Shown: positions 33,473 through 41,530 of the stretch, in pieces
Layout of the letters: each line of letters starts with the position of its first letter
Position numbering within the stretch: the stretch's first letter is position 1
Source of the DNA: Pseudomonadota bacterium
GTDB lineage: Bacteria; Pseudomonadota; Gammaproteobacteria; CALCKW01
DNA length: 46,891 nucleotides
Direction of reading: 5' to 3'
Assembly (NCBI GenBank): GCA_039196715.1
Contig: JBCCUP010000032.1
Span: 1 to 46,891 of the forward strand
Notes under the pieces: model-generated
Seen by the model: the letters and a program-made list of their open reading frames with translations, nothing else
Told to the model about the DNA's origin: nothing
Databases searched by the model: none
Made by a program: the position numbers and the translations under genes

Positions 33473-34531
33473 TCAGCGTCCCCCGCCCCACAAGAGGCGC
33501 GCCCAGATCACCACGGAACCAACAGTAATCGTGATGCGCAAGAGGTGGTGCAAGGCAACCAACATCGGACTGACGCCGAAGCTCAAGGCGATCAGGCTCA
33601 TTTCGGTGACGCCGCCCGGGGCAAAGCTGATGAACAGCGCTTCCACTGGCAAGGGTGTCACCGCTGACAGCGCTATCGCAAACCCCAACGAAAGCACCAG
33701 CACGCAGCTGATCGAGAGGCTGCTCATGCCAAGCGCGCGCAGCAACTGCCGCCGATCAAAATCGACGAAGCGTGTCCCGAGCCCGGCGCCAACGACGAGC
33801 TGGGCCACGTGCAACAGCCACTCGGGTGACGTAACGGCGGCCCACCCGACTGCGTGCAGCACCGCGCTGACCAGCAGCGGTGTCATCAGGTGACCCGCCG
33901 GCAACCGCAGCCACGGCGACACCGCCAGACCGGTGGCCGCCAGACCCGCCACCCACAGCACGTCGGCTGCGTGCCACCTGCCCCGGGACAGCGCCTCGCC
34001 CGCGGCACTGCCCACCGCGGTGCCGTGCCACAGCAGCAGGGTCAGCGGCACCACCATCACCACCAACACGATGCGGGTGAAGTGCTGCACCGTGAGGGTA
34101 CGCGCATCGCACCCAGCGGCTTCGCCGAAGGCGATCGCCTCGATCAACCCCCCCGGCATCGACGCGTAGAAGGCGGTCTTGGGGTCGTAGCCACCCACCC
34201 GCCGAAACAGCGTGTAGCCCACACCGTGGCTGAGCAGAACGAATGCAAGCATGGCAAGCAGCGAGACCCACAGCGTTGGCAGAATCGACACCAACGCCGG
34301 CGTGAAGCTCGCGCCGATCATCACCCCGATGATCGCGATGCAGACCCGGCGCACGCGCTCAGGGTAGGTTGGGCATTGAGGAAAGGCGCGCGCCAACAGC
34401 GGCGCGCTGAGCGCGGTGGCAAACAGGCTGCCGAGCATCCACGGCATCGGCAAGAGCGTATGGCTCGCGAGCCACCCGCCGGCCACCGCGATGGCGGTGA
34501 GCACCAGCAGTCCCGCCGCCGGCCTGCTCAC
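33473..34531 (-). CDS. AbrB-family membrane transporter
   Basis: 352-residue integral membrane protein with about ten helices in two repeats, each containing an SMPGGLIEAIAFGE- or FAPGGVTEMSLIAL-like motif, the hallmark of the AbrB family (PF05145, formerly named after ammonia monooxygenase). Probably a small-molecule carrier; substrate unknown. I prefer the GTG at 34531, which has GGAG 6 bases upstream, over a GTG seven codons earlier with no SD. Follows the FMN reductase gene on the same strand. Confidence 0.85.
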   Translation of the reverse strand: MSRPAAGLLVLTAIAVAGGWLASHTLLPMPWMLGSLFATALSAPLLARAFPQCPTYPERVRRVCIAIIGVMIGASFTPALVSILPTLWVSLLAMLAFVLLSHGVGYTLFRRVGGYDPKTAFYASMPGGLIEAIAFGEAAGCDARTLTVQHFTRIVLVVMVVPLTLLLWHGTAVGSAAGEALSRGRWHAADVLWVAGLAATGLAVSPWLRLPAGHLMTPLLVSAVLHAVGWAAVTSPEWLLHVAQLVVGAGLGTRFVDFDRRQLLRALGMSSLSISCVLVLSLGFAIALSAVTPLPVEALFISFAPGGVTEMSLIALSFGVSPMLVALHHLLRITITVGSVVIWARLLWGGGR

Positions 34532-34623
34532 AAGGGGCTCCGAGGCAACCACGGCGTCGCCGTGCCGACGAGATCAGCGTGCATCGACACAGTATAACGG
34601 CGGCACGTGTCGCCGCCGTCTGC

Positions 34624-35163
34624 TCAACGCAGTTTCGCGAGTTCCTCACGCAGCGCCGCAGCGAGTGTCGGATCGGTCAGTTCACCCCGAGCAGCATCGA
34701 CGTTGTCGTGAAACCGCGGCACGCTCAGGCTGCCTCGCAGCTCACACCCGAAGTACGGCGCACTTTCGATCGCGGCACGCAACACCGACGCCGCGCCGCC
34801 GGGTCCGGGTGAGGTCGACAACAGCACCATCGGTTTGTCCTGGTAGACCTTTCCTTCCAGCCGGGACGCCCAGTCAAACAGGTTCTTGAAGGCCGCGCAG
34901 TAGTGTCCGTTGTGCTCGGCAAAGGAGATGATCACGCGGTCCGCGGCGGCGATGCGGTCCTTGAACTGCTGTGCCAGGGCCGGCACGCCGTTCGCTTGTT
35001 CACGGTCACTGCTGTAGAGCGGCATCTCGAAGTCGTTGATATCGAGCCGATCGACGCTGCCCTCGGGCGCGAACTCGGCGACAAAGACGGTGGCCGCGTG
35101 CTCGGCGAGCACACGGTTGATGGACGACCGGCTGTTGCTGGCTGCCAGACTCAATACGCGCAT
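34624..35163 (-). CDS. NADPH-dependent FMN reductase-like protein
   Basis: 179-residue flavodoxin-fold protein. FMN phosphate loop AASNSRSSINR (7-17), then the SFAEHNGHYCAAFKNLFDWASR segment, a variant of the usual P-E-Y-N-G motif, and STSPGPGG. Transfers electrons from NAD(P)H to FMN or quinones; precise acceptor unknown. GGAGG lies 8 bases before the ATG. Same orientation as the AbrB-family gene 90 bp downstream. Confidence 0.9.
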   Translation of the reverse strand: MRVLSLAASNSRSSINRVLAEHAATVFVAEFAPEGSVDRLDINDFEMPLYSSDREQANGVPALAQQFKDRIAAADRVIISFAEHNGHYCAAFKNLFDWASRLEGKVYQDKPMVLLSTSPGPGGAASVLRAAIESAPYFGCELRGSLSVPRFHDNVDAARGELTDPTLAAALREELAKLR

Positions 35164-35220
35164 GGGTGCGCCTCCGGGTGGGTGTCGACGGGAGCAAACT
35201 GGTGGTATCGCCTGACGCTT

Positions 35221-35688
35221 TCAAGGTGCACTGTCGATTTCAACGGACAGACCGACTGACAGCAAAACCAGAAAGCCGACACCCAGCGCCAGACACAGTG
35301 GCGCATAGAGCCGTCTGTCGAGGGTACGAAACGGCTCCACCGCACCCGAGAGCGGCCCGGGCAGGTAGGTCGCCGCTCCGCGCCCGAGAAACACGGCGAC
35401 CAGCAGCCAGAGCCCGATCTCTCGCACGCTGAGCCCGACGACGCTGCCGTCCGGGACCGCAACCCATCCAGCCGCCCAAAGCGCCCAGAACGCGGCTGCG
35501 AGCAGGGCCAGAGTGACCACGAGGCACAGACCGAGACCGGGCATGCGGTGCACGTCGGGGCGGCCGATCACGGCGTCGATCAGCGTGCGCTCGTCCTCCC
35601 CTGGCCAGCGAAGACCACACCCCCAGGCGAGGTGCAGGCCAGCGATGCCGACAAGCACGGCAGCGAGCAGTACAGCAAGCGTCTCCAC
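35221..35688 (-). CDS. DUF3995-type four-helix membrane protein
   Basis: 155 residues with four predicted membrane helices (about 2-20, 51-75, 86-108, 130-150) and the LHLAWGCG segment early in helix 1 typical of DUF3995. Function unknown. I prefer the GTG at 35688, with GGAG 5 bases upstream, over a GTG at 35712 that lies inside the operator. Divergent from a TetR gene; TTGACT-17-TACCAT (minus strand, 35744 to 35716) is a good promoter and its -10 overlaps one of two identical-type palindromes, so TetR repression is expected. Confidence 0.75.
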   Translation of the reverse strand: METLAVLLAAVLVGIAGLHLAWGCGLRWPGEDERTLIDAVIGRPDVHRMPGLGLCLVVTLALLAAAFWALWAAGWVAVPDGSVVGLSVREIGLWLLVAVFLGRGAATYLPGPLSGAVEPFRTLDRRLYAPLCLALGVGFLVLLSVGLSVEIDSAP

Positions 35689-35703
35689 GGCGGCTCCAAA
35701 AAC

Positions 35704-35757
35704 ATACGCCACCGTATGGTAAATGGATGCATTGAAGGAGTCAATACGGTAGCGTAT
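35704..35757. promoter_or_regulatory. Paired TetR operators and mirror-image divergent promoters
   Basis: Two palindromes of the form ATACG-N4-CGTAT lie at 35704-35717 and 35744-35757, centres exactly 40 bp apart. Minus-strand promoter: -35 TTGACT (35739-35744), -10 TACCAT (35716-35721), 17 bp spacer. Plus-strand promoter: -35 TTGAAG (35732-35737), -10 TATGGT (35755-35760), 17 bp spacer. Each operator overlaps one -10, and the right one also touches the opposite -35. Confidence 0.7.
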
Positions 35758-35766
35758 GGTGCCGGC

Positions 35767-36342
35767 ATGACCCGCGCGTCGAAGCTCTCACCCGTCGACT
35801 GGATCCAGGCAGCCTTCCGCACCCTGACCGAGCGCGGTATCGAGCAGGTAAAAGTCGAGCCACTGGCGCGCGAGTTGGGCGTCAGCAAGGGGTCGTTCTA
35901 CTGGCACTTCAGCGACCGCTCGGCGTTGCACGCTGCGATGCTGCAGCACTGGAGACAAGAGGCCACAGACAACATCATTGTCCAGGTCGAGCGCACTGCG
36001 GACACCCCGCACAGGCGCCTGCGCACCCTGGTCGGCCTGGCGGCGGCAACGGCACCGAAACGCTATGGCGGGGCCGGTGTCGAGTCGGCACTGCGCAGTT
36101 GGGCACGGCACGACTCGGCCGCGCAGGCGACCGTGACGGCGGTCGACGACACGCGCATACGGTACGTGCGCACCTTGTTCAAGGCAGCCGGCGCACCCCC
36201 GGCGCAGGCGCGCCTGTCGGCCAGCACCCTGTACGCCACGTTGGTCGGCCTTGACGCCCTGCCCCAGCACGGCGTGCGCCTTCGCGAATCGGCGCTGAAT
36301 CAGGTGCTCGACGGCCTGCTTGAAGCCCTGACACCCCCCTGA
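35767..36342 (+). CDS. TetR-family regulator controlling the divergent DUF3995 gene
   Basis: 191 residues: N-terminal TetR HTH (about 8-53; LGVSKGSFYWHFSDRSALHAAML) and a helical C-terminal domain. The ATG at 35767 has no Shine-Dalgarno sequence, but it falls where transcription from the TTGAAG/TATGGT promoter should begin, so the mRNA may be leaderless. An in-frame ATG at 35716 would place the N-terminus inside the operators and is less likely. Presumed autorepressor and repressor of the DUF3995 gene; ligand unknown. Convergent with the first anchored paralog. Confidence 0.88.
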   Translation: MTRASKLSPVDWIQAAFRTLTERGIEQVKVEPLARELGVSKGSFYWHFSDRSALHAAMLQHWRQEATDNIIVQVERTADTPHRRLRTLVGLAAATAPKRYGGAGVESALRSWARHDSAAQATVTAVDDTRIRYVRTLFKAAGAPPAQARLSASTLYATLVGLDALPQHGVRLRESALNQVLDGLLEALTPP

Positions 36343-36345
36343 CGC

Positions 36346-37182
36346 TCAGTCGCCGATACGGTCGGGATCGAACCGGGCGTGCCCCAAGGTCGGCAACACG
36401 TCGCTGACCGCGAAAACGGTCAACGCCACGGGGCCATCGACAAGCTCGGATTCGATCGCAAAACTGCGCTCACCCGCATGCGACTGGACACTGGCGAAGT
36501 ACAACGCGAGCCGATCGCCGGTCGCGCCACCGGCGTCCACCCGCCGCACATCGACCAGCACGTCCGACGCGGTTGTGGCCGCGTCAGCCGCAAAAGCTGC
36601 CTCGATCCAGGCCGTGGTGTGGCGTGCATTGAAACTCAGCCGTTTGGTCTGGCTGCGTTCGACGAAATGCAGATCCAGGGGTGCGCTGTCAAGCGCAGGT
36701 AGGGTCGTGTCCGCGACGATGGCCTCAAGCCGCGCCATGAATCGGGTGCCACGCTCGACACGGTCGATGTATTTCTCCAGCACGGTGGGCAGGGCGATCG
36801 GGCTCGCGTCGTCGTCGAAGTACGCCAGCGGCACGCGGTCGATCACCGGCACGGGTTGAGCGACGCCCTCCGCTGCCGTTTTGTCGTCAAGCGCCGCCGA
36901 CTCGGGCACGGTCTCGCGGGGCCGGTCCGGCGTTGCGACGCGACCTGCTCGGTCCGAAGTGTCTGCCGCTGCCGCGGCGCGGGTCGGCCCGGTTGGCTCC
37001 GGTGTCACAGCCGCCGACGAACCGGACGGGTCCGACGCGGTGACCACAGGCGTCGCCCGCTGCGCCGTGCTGTCTTCCGGCACGCTGTCCTGGACCAACT
37101 GCACCGCCAGCGCACCGAGCCCGAGCACAAGCAGGGCCACTCCGAGTCCCAGCGCAAAGCGCTTCTCCTCACTCGTCGCCAT
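36346..37182 (-). CDS. Membrane-anchored protein of unknown function, paralog A
   Basis: 278 residues: one N-terminal membrane helix (about 8-30), a Thr/Pro/Ala/Ser-rich linker (about 35-110), then a folded domain containing LAYFDDDASPIALPTVLEKYIDRV. The same arrangement and motif occur in the next gene (YFGDDADFSEVPRVIEGYIGKV), so the two are tandem paralogs. Most of the protein is expected in the periplasm. I recognise no family. Second gene of a two-gene minus-strand unit, 15 bp after paralog B. Confidence 0.7.
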   Translation of the reverse strand: MATSEEKRFALGLGVALLVLGLGALAVQLVQDSVPEDSTAQRATPVVTASDPSGSSAAVTPEPTGPTRAAAAADTSDRAGRVATPDRPRETVPESAALDDKTAAEGVAQPVPVIDRVPLAYFDDDASPIALPTVLEKYIDRVERGTRFMARLEAIVADTTLPALDSAPLDLHFVERSQTKRLSFNARHTTAWIEAAFAADAATTASDVLVDVRRVDAGGATGDRLALYFASVQSHAGERSFAIESELVDGPVALTVFAVSDVLPTLGHARFDPDRIGD

Positions 37183-37197
37183 GGCCTGACCCCCTGC

Positions 37198-37926
37198 CTA
37201 GTCGATTACCACATCCCCTTCCACTATCAACGGCATCAACGAGCCCATACTGTACACACGGACACGCAAACCCGATGTCGGCAGGTGGCGACGACGGACG
37301 GGGAAACTCAGCTCGCCGTCGTCGCTCACGGTGGCCGGCGAGATCAGCACGGCCGGTCCGTGTCCGGCCTTCTGGTGAATGGCGACCATCACATCACCGA
37401 CCGACGCCCCGGGCGTGTCGAGTCGAACGCGCACATCCAGCCAGGCGCGGTCGTCAGTGCGTCGCGTCGCGACCACCGGCCCAGCGGACAAGGGCGCGAC
37501 GGACTCATCGGATTCGGCGTCGTGCGCGATCTCGGTGATGCGCCCCACCATACGGGACGGGTTCTTCACTTTGCCGATGTAGCCCTCGATCACGCGCGGC
37601 ACCTCGGAAAAGTCGGCATCGTCACCAAAATAGTCGAGCAGGAGATCGGTCGGCAGCCGCACAACGCGGGCTGCGGCGTCCGCGTTCGTCGGGGTCGCGT
37701 CAGCCGGCTCGGGCGCGAGCAGGATCACGGTCCCGTCAGCCGACGCCGTGTCCGCGCGCGGCACCGCCTCGTCGGTCGCCCAGAGCTCGATGACCCGCGG
37801 TTGGGGGGCGCGCTGTCGGGCATTGTTCGCATACGAAGCGGCATACAACACGACAAACAACGCGACCAACGCGATCGGCACCGTTGTCCAACGCCAAACC
37901 GCCTGAACGGCGGGAGAAACGTCCAT
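37198..37926 (-). CDS. Membrane-anchored protein of unknown function, paralog B
   Basis: 242 residues with a membrane helix at about 13-34, a shorter linker than paralog A, and the shared LLLDYFGDDADFSEVPRVIEGYIGKV core near residue 95. The C-terminal half is beta-rich (WLDVRVRLDTPG...LRVRVYSMGSLMPLIVEGDVVI) and ends in the same place as paralog A, suggesting an Ig-like or similar periplasmic domain. Function unknown. First gene of the pair; divergent from the EamA transporter across 129 bp. Confidence 0.7.
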   Translation of the reverse strand: MDVSPAVQAVWRWTTVPIALVALFVVLYAASYANNARQRAPQPRVIELWATDEAVPRADTASADGTVILLAPEPADATPTNADAAARVVRLPTDLLLDYFGDDADFSEVPRVIEGYIGKVKNPSRMVGRITEIAHDAESDESVAPLSAGPVVATRRTDDRAWLDVRVRLDTPGASVGDVMVAIHQKAGHGPAVLISPATVSDDGELSFPVRRRHLPTSGLRVRVYSMGSLMPLIVEGDVVID

Positions 37927-37998
37927 CGAGGGGACTGCCTATACTGTCGAAAACTGTTCACCAGTCGGTCGCCGCACCGCCTTCACACGCGGCGCAGC

Positions 37999-38014
37999 TT
38001 GAATGAACACTCAA
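37999..38014. promoter_or_regulatory. Imperfect palindrome in the divergent spacer
   Basis: TTGAATGA-ACACTCAA, symmetric at six of eight pairs, followed by AT-rich TAATTACT. It lies in the 129 bp between paralog B and the EamA transporter, where a shared operator could be. Weak evidence. Confidence 0.25.
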
Positions 38015-38055
38015 TAATTACTCCAACCCACCGCCAGGCTTTCCGCTCCGTCATC

Positions 38056-38949
38056 ATGCTCGCGTCGTCGTCGAGAGCCACCACACTCGCACTGTTCAGC
38101 GTGCTCACGCTGCTGTGGAGCTTCTCCTTCCTGCTGATCAAGGTCAGTGTCACCGACTTCGCCCCGTCGACCCTGGTGTTCTGGCGTCTGGTGATCGGCG
38201 CGGCCGTGGTCAGCGCCGCCGCCACGCTGTGGCGCACCCCCCTGCCGGACACCCGAACGCACTGGCCGCTGGTGCTGTGGGTGGCCCTGCTCGGCAACGC
38301 CCTGCCCTTCTACCTGATCCACCGTGGCGAGCTGACCGTGGACAGTGGCGTGGCGTCGATCCTCATGGGCAGCATGCCGATCGCCACCTGTATCGTCGCC
38401 TGGATCGGCATCCGAGAACGCCCGAGCGGCCGTCAGATGCTCGGCATCGGCTTCGGTTTTGCGGGGCTGATCAGCCTGATCGGGTGGGACTCGATCGCCG
38501 GCCTCGGGCGCACGGAGGGCCAGCTGATGGTCGCAGGCGGGGCGGTGTGCTACGCGGTGAGTGCCGTGCTTGTGCGCCGAGCGGGCGTGCCGCCGTCGCT
38601 GTGGGTCGCCGCGCTGACGCTTTGGGCTGCCGCGGCCATGAGCCTGCCGCTCGCGATCGGTGCCGGCTTGTCACCGCATCGACCGCCGACCACCGGCGTC
38701 TGGTTGGCGGTGGCAACGCTCGGCGTCGGGTGCACAGGCCTGGCGCAGGTCGTCTACTTCAGTCTGCTCAGTCGGATCACGGCGAATCACTTCGCCCTGA
38801 TCAACAACTTCATCCCCCTGCTGGGCTACGGCTGGGCCGTCTGGCTGCTGGGTGAATCGCCCCGCACCAGCGCCCTGCTCGCGGCCGGCCTGATCCTGCT
38901 GGGTGCGCGGCTGGTGCTGAGTGCGCCGCGCCAGGCACCGACACCCTGA
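38056..38949 (+). CDS. EamA/DMT-family transporter
   Basis: 297-residue drug/metabolite transporter with ten predicted helices in two EamA repeats. The first repeat has LTLLWSFSFLLIKVSV and the ending SILMGSMPIATCIVAWIGIRERPSGRQMLGIGFGFAGL; the second ends with FALINNFIPLLGYGWAVWLLGESPRTSALLAAGLILLG, both typical. Exports or imports small metabolites; substrate unknown. The start is the first ATG before the hydrophobic region; no good SD is visible, so it could begin slightly upstream. Confidence 0.9.
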   Translation: MLASSSRATTLALFSVLTLLWSFSFLLIKVSVTDFAPSTLVFWRLVIGAAVVSAAATLWRTPLPDTRTHWPLVLWVALLGNALPFYLIHRGELTVDSGVASILMGSMPIATCIVAWIGIRERPSGRQMLGIGFGFAGLISLIGWDSIAGLGRTEGQLMVAGGAVCYAVSAVLVRRAGVPPSLWVAALTLWAAAAMSLPLAIGAGLSPHRPPTTGVWLAVATLGVGCTGLAQVVYFSLLSRITANHFALINNFIPLLGYGWAVWLLGESPRTSALLAAGLILLGARLVLSAPRQAPTP

Positions 38950-38973
38950 ACCCGGTGTAGACGATACCGTGTG

Positions 38974-40086
38974 CTAGCCGAGGTGTGGCAGGCCGAGGTA
39001 GTCACGCGTCCCCATTTCACGCAGCCGACTCGCCGCCCTGACGAACTCGAAGGCCATCCGTTTGCCGACGTAGAGCTGTTCGGGCTCGGCATCGGCGCTG
39101 ACTATCACCACGACATTGCGGTCGTAGAGCTCGTCGATGAGGTTCACGAAACGGCGGGCAGCATCGCTCGCCGCCTGGTCCATGACCGGCACGTTGCTGA
39201 TCAGAACGCTGTGGAACTCCCGCGCGATTTCGATGTAGTCAACGCTGGCACGTGCACTCTCACACAACGCGGCGAATTCGCACCACAACACTCCGCCTGC
39301 CCGCGCCCGAACGGGGATGTCGCGGCCGTTGACCGTCAGTGCACCGGGCACACAGGCGGCGCCGTCCGGGGCCAGCTCGGCAAACCGCTGCGCCATGGCC
39401 GTGTCTGCCGCCGCCCCGGTCGGCACGTAGTAGACCGGCACTCGCTCAAGTGTGCGCAGGCGGTAGTCGGTGTCGCTGTCGAGGTGCACGACGCTGCAGT
39501 GTGACTCCAACAGCGCGATCGCCGGCAGGAAACGCGCGCGCTGCAGGCCGTCGCGATACAGCCCGCTTGGGGGCACATTCGAGGTTGTGACCAGCGTGAC
39601 GCCAAGCGCGAACAGGGCGTCGAGCAAGCCGTGCATCAGCATGGCATCGGTGATGTCGTTGATGTGCATCTCGTCCAGCACCAGCACGCGCGCCTCGCGG
39701 CTGATCTCGGCCGCAATGTCGGGCAAGGGGTCCTGACGGTCGGCGCGCGCGCGCAACCCGGCGTGCACCCGCTGCATGAAGCGGTGGTAGTGCAAGCGCA
39801 ACTTTGCGTCGAAGGGCAAGGTGTCGAAGAACAGGTCGCAGAAATGCGTCTTGCCGCGACCAACCCCACCCCAGAGGTAGATGCCAGTGACGGCCGTGAC
39901 CGCCGGCGCGCTGCGAAACCGGGCGAACCAGCCGGACGGCGCGCGTTGCGGCGGCTCGATCAGCCGGGACCACAACGCGTCGAGCGCGACCACCGCCTCG
40001 CGTTGCGCCGCGTCGGGCGTGAAGCTGCCGTCCGCCAGTGACCCCTCGTAGACCGAGAGTGGCGACCCGGTGCGAACCTCAGTCAT
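38974..40086 (-). CDS. zapE: Cell division ATPase ZapE (AFG1-like)
   Basis: 370-residue AFG1-type P-loop ATPase. Walker A GGVGRGKTH (73-81), Walker B VLVLDEMHI (134-142), sensor TTSNVPPSGLY, and the C-terminal FVNLIDELYDRNVVVIVSADAEPEQLY are characteristic. ZapE acts at the FtsZ ring in late division under low-oxygen or heat conditions. The ATG at 40086 fits family length; upstream in-frame sequence is not conserved. It lies 32 bp downstream of the PilZ gene on the same strand and may share its transcript. Confidence 0.93.
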   Translation of the reverse strand: MTEVRTGSPLSVYEGSLADGSFTPDAAQREAVVALDALWSRLIEPPQRAPSGWFARFRSAPAVTAVTGIYLWGGVGRGKTHFCDLFFDTLPFDAKLRLHYHRFMQRVHAGLRARADRQDPLPDIAAEISREARVLVLDEMHINDITDAMLMHGLLDALFALGVTLVTTSNVPPSGLYRDGLQRARFLPAIALLESHCSVVHLDSDTDYRLRTLERVPVYYVPTGAAADTAMAQRFAELAPDGAACVPGALTVNGRDIPVRARAGGVLWCEFAALCESARASVDYIEIAREFHSVLISNVPVMDQAASDAARRFVNLIDELYDRNVVVIVSADAEPEQLYVGKRMAFEFVRAASRLREMGTRDYLGLPHLG

Positions 40087-40118
40087 GCGGCGGGCTGTTT
40101 TCGGCGTGCACCGGCAGC

Positions 40119-40517
40119 TCAGTCGGGTTCGTTGGCTCGAATCGCCTTGATCGCGACTTTCTGACGTCGCAACACATAGCGGTGCAAGCGATCGGCGACA
40201 TCCGGCTGCAGGTCGATCAACCGGCAACGGCAGATTGTGTCTTCGTCGATCTTGATCACGTCGGCGAAGGCCTCGATCGGCTCGGACTCATCAGGCAGAT
40301 CCAGCACCACGCGGTAGCGCATGTTCAATTGCAAGCCCGCACACAGGCACGAGAAGCCACCGGCGCTGATGTCCAGCACACGCGCCAGCTCGCCTTCCAC
40401 TTGCAGAATGACCGGCTCATCCCGGTCCGGCACCACGCGGTAGGCGGCGCGCGTCGACTGGTCATCGATCTTGAGCTCGATGTGCCCGGCCTTCTCGCGT
40501 TTGAAAATCACAGCCAC
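40119..40517 (-). CDS. PilZ-domain protein
   Basis: 132 residues. A single PilZ domain with both c-di-GMP motifs intact: R23-AAY-R27 (RxxxR) and D49-I-S51-AG-G54 (DxSxxG). Short basic N- and C-termini. Probably a cytoplasmic c-di-GMP-binding protein. Its ATG lies inside the end of the MotA-like gene, overlapping by 10 bases, so the two are co-translated. PilZ proteins such as YcgR act on the flagellar stator/rotor, which makes the MotA-like neighbour a likely partner. Divergent from pelDEFG, another c-di-GMP-controlled system. Confidence 0.88.
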   Translation of the reverse strand: MAVIFKREKAGHIELKIDDQSTRAAYRVVPDRDEPVILQVEGELARVLDISAGGFSCLCAGLQLNMRYRVVLDLPDESEPIEAFADVIKIDEDTICRCRLIDLQPDVADRLHRYVLRRQKVAIKAIRANEPD

Positions 40518-41281
40518 GGTCCACGCCCCGTTTCAAGCTCGCCGATGGTGTCCACCTCGACCGCAACCGGTGCGCCGGGCACCAGGTCCACAAGGCGGTG
40601 AAAAACGGCGTCAACGTTGTTGTTCTGCAGGATCTGTATACCGCCCTCGTAGGCCAGTTGTATGCAATTGGCCTCGCGCTCGCGGGCAATCACCAGGCGC
40701 ATGCACACCGGCAGCACCACCAGCACCAGGCTCAACAACGCCACCAGCAACGGCGCCACGCTGTGGCTCTGCACCAGCGTGGCCCCGCTCAGCGCAGCAT
40801 CCACGACGCTCAGGACAAAGGCAAGCGCGCCGGTGCCCGCCAGTGCGGCGGCGAGGAAGAACCACGGCAACACGGTGTGGTTGGCGCGTTGACGTGCCAG
40901 CTCGATACCGGAGGCCGCTTCGAGTCGCATCCGATGTTCCTCGGCCGCGCACGCGACGAGCTTGCACACGCGTTGCAGCGGCATCCAATTGGCCTCCACG
41001 TCCGCGAGGCCGACCAGGCCGTTGCGGCGCGAATGCTCCGTGAGCATGAGAATGTGCGTCAGGGTATCGCGCGGGTCCCGAATGCCCTCGCGCACGCGCG
41101 CGACGGTGCACTGCAGCGCTCGCACGAGCGCGTCGCCGCCGATGCCAGCGGCGACCAGACAGCCGCTGCCGAACAGCACGAAGACCGCGGCCAGGCCCAC
41201 GCCGAAGAGGTGTCCAGCCTGCAACCAAAGCACCGCGAGCAACAGGTAGAGGGCCGCGAACCCCGTCGTCCTCAGCACCAT
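40508..41281 (-). CDS. MotA-like membrane protein
   Basis: 257 residues with the MotA layout: two N-terminal membrane helices (about 4-22 and 26-48), a cytoplasmic loop of about 90 residues with LTEHSRRNGLVGLADVE (the MotA 'ARrxGllaLE' segment), then helices at about 138-158 (starting LPWFFLAAALAG, with the MotA-like proline) and 175-197, and a cytoplasmic tail LAYEGGIQILQNNNVDAVFHRL matching MotA's EGllaIqxGxnP. Divergence is high and no MotB gene is adjacent. Could be a stator-like or ExbB/TolQ-like proton channel. Start at 41281 chosen as the first ATG before helix 1. Confidence 0.75.
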   Translation of the reverse strand: MVLRTTGFAALYLLLAVLWLQAGHLFGVGLAAVFVLFGSGCLVAAGIGGDALVRALQCTVARVREGIRDPRDTLTHILMLTEHSRRNGLVGLADVEANWMPLQRVCKLVACAAEEHRMRLEAASGIELARQRANHTVLPWFFLAAALAGTGALAFVLSVVDAALSGATLVQSHSVAPLLVALLSLVLVVLPVCMRLVIAREREANCIQLAYEGGIQILQNNNVDAVFHRLVDLVPGAPVAVEVDTIGELETGRGPWL

Positions 41282-41530
41282 GACCAAGCCGCTAAAAGAT
41301 TGATTTTCTTGATATACACAGGCGTCCAAGCGTGGTTTTTCAGGCCGCGCCGGCACCGAAGTGCGCCAGTGAGCGATGCGTTTTCCACCCCCAAAAAGTA
41401 GCTCATCGCCGATCAGCCCGCCACCCGCACATCGGGCCCGTCTGCACCGCATCAGCCTGCGGCGTTCTTGCCGATACACCCAGAGAGATGCCGTCACCGC
41501 GCGCGCCGAGCGTGCCCATGTACCACCGCC
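41282..41530. promoter_or_regulatory. Divergent promoter region between MotA-like/PilZ and pelDEFG
   Basis: 249 bp between two divergently transcribed units. An AT-rich island with TTGAT-TTTC-TTGAT and TATAC (41301-41317) contrasts with the GC-rich surroundings and lies close to the MotA-like start; it could be the promoter or an operator. No clean -35/-10 pair could be assigned for either direction. Confidence 0.4.

Noticed and set aside
40508-41281. Annotation as the flagellar stator MotA proper
   Set aside because: The fold pattern matches, but sequence is strongly diverged, no motB follows and no flagellar gene is near, so only MotA-like is justified.
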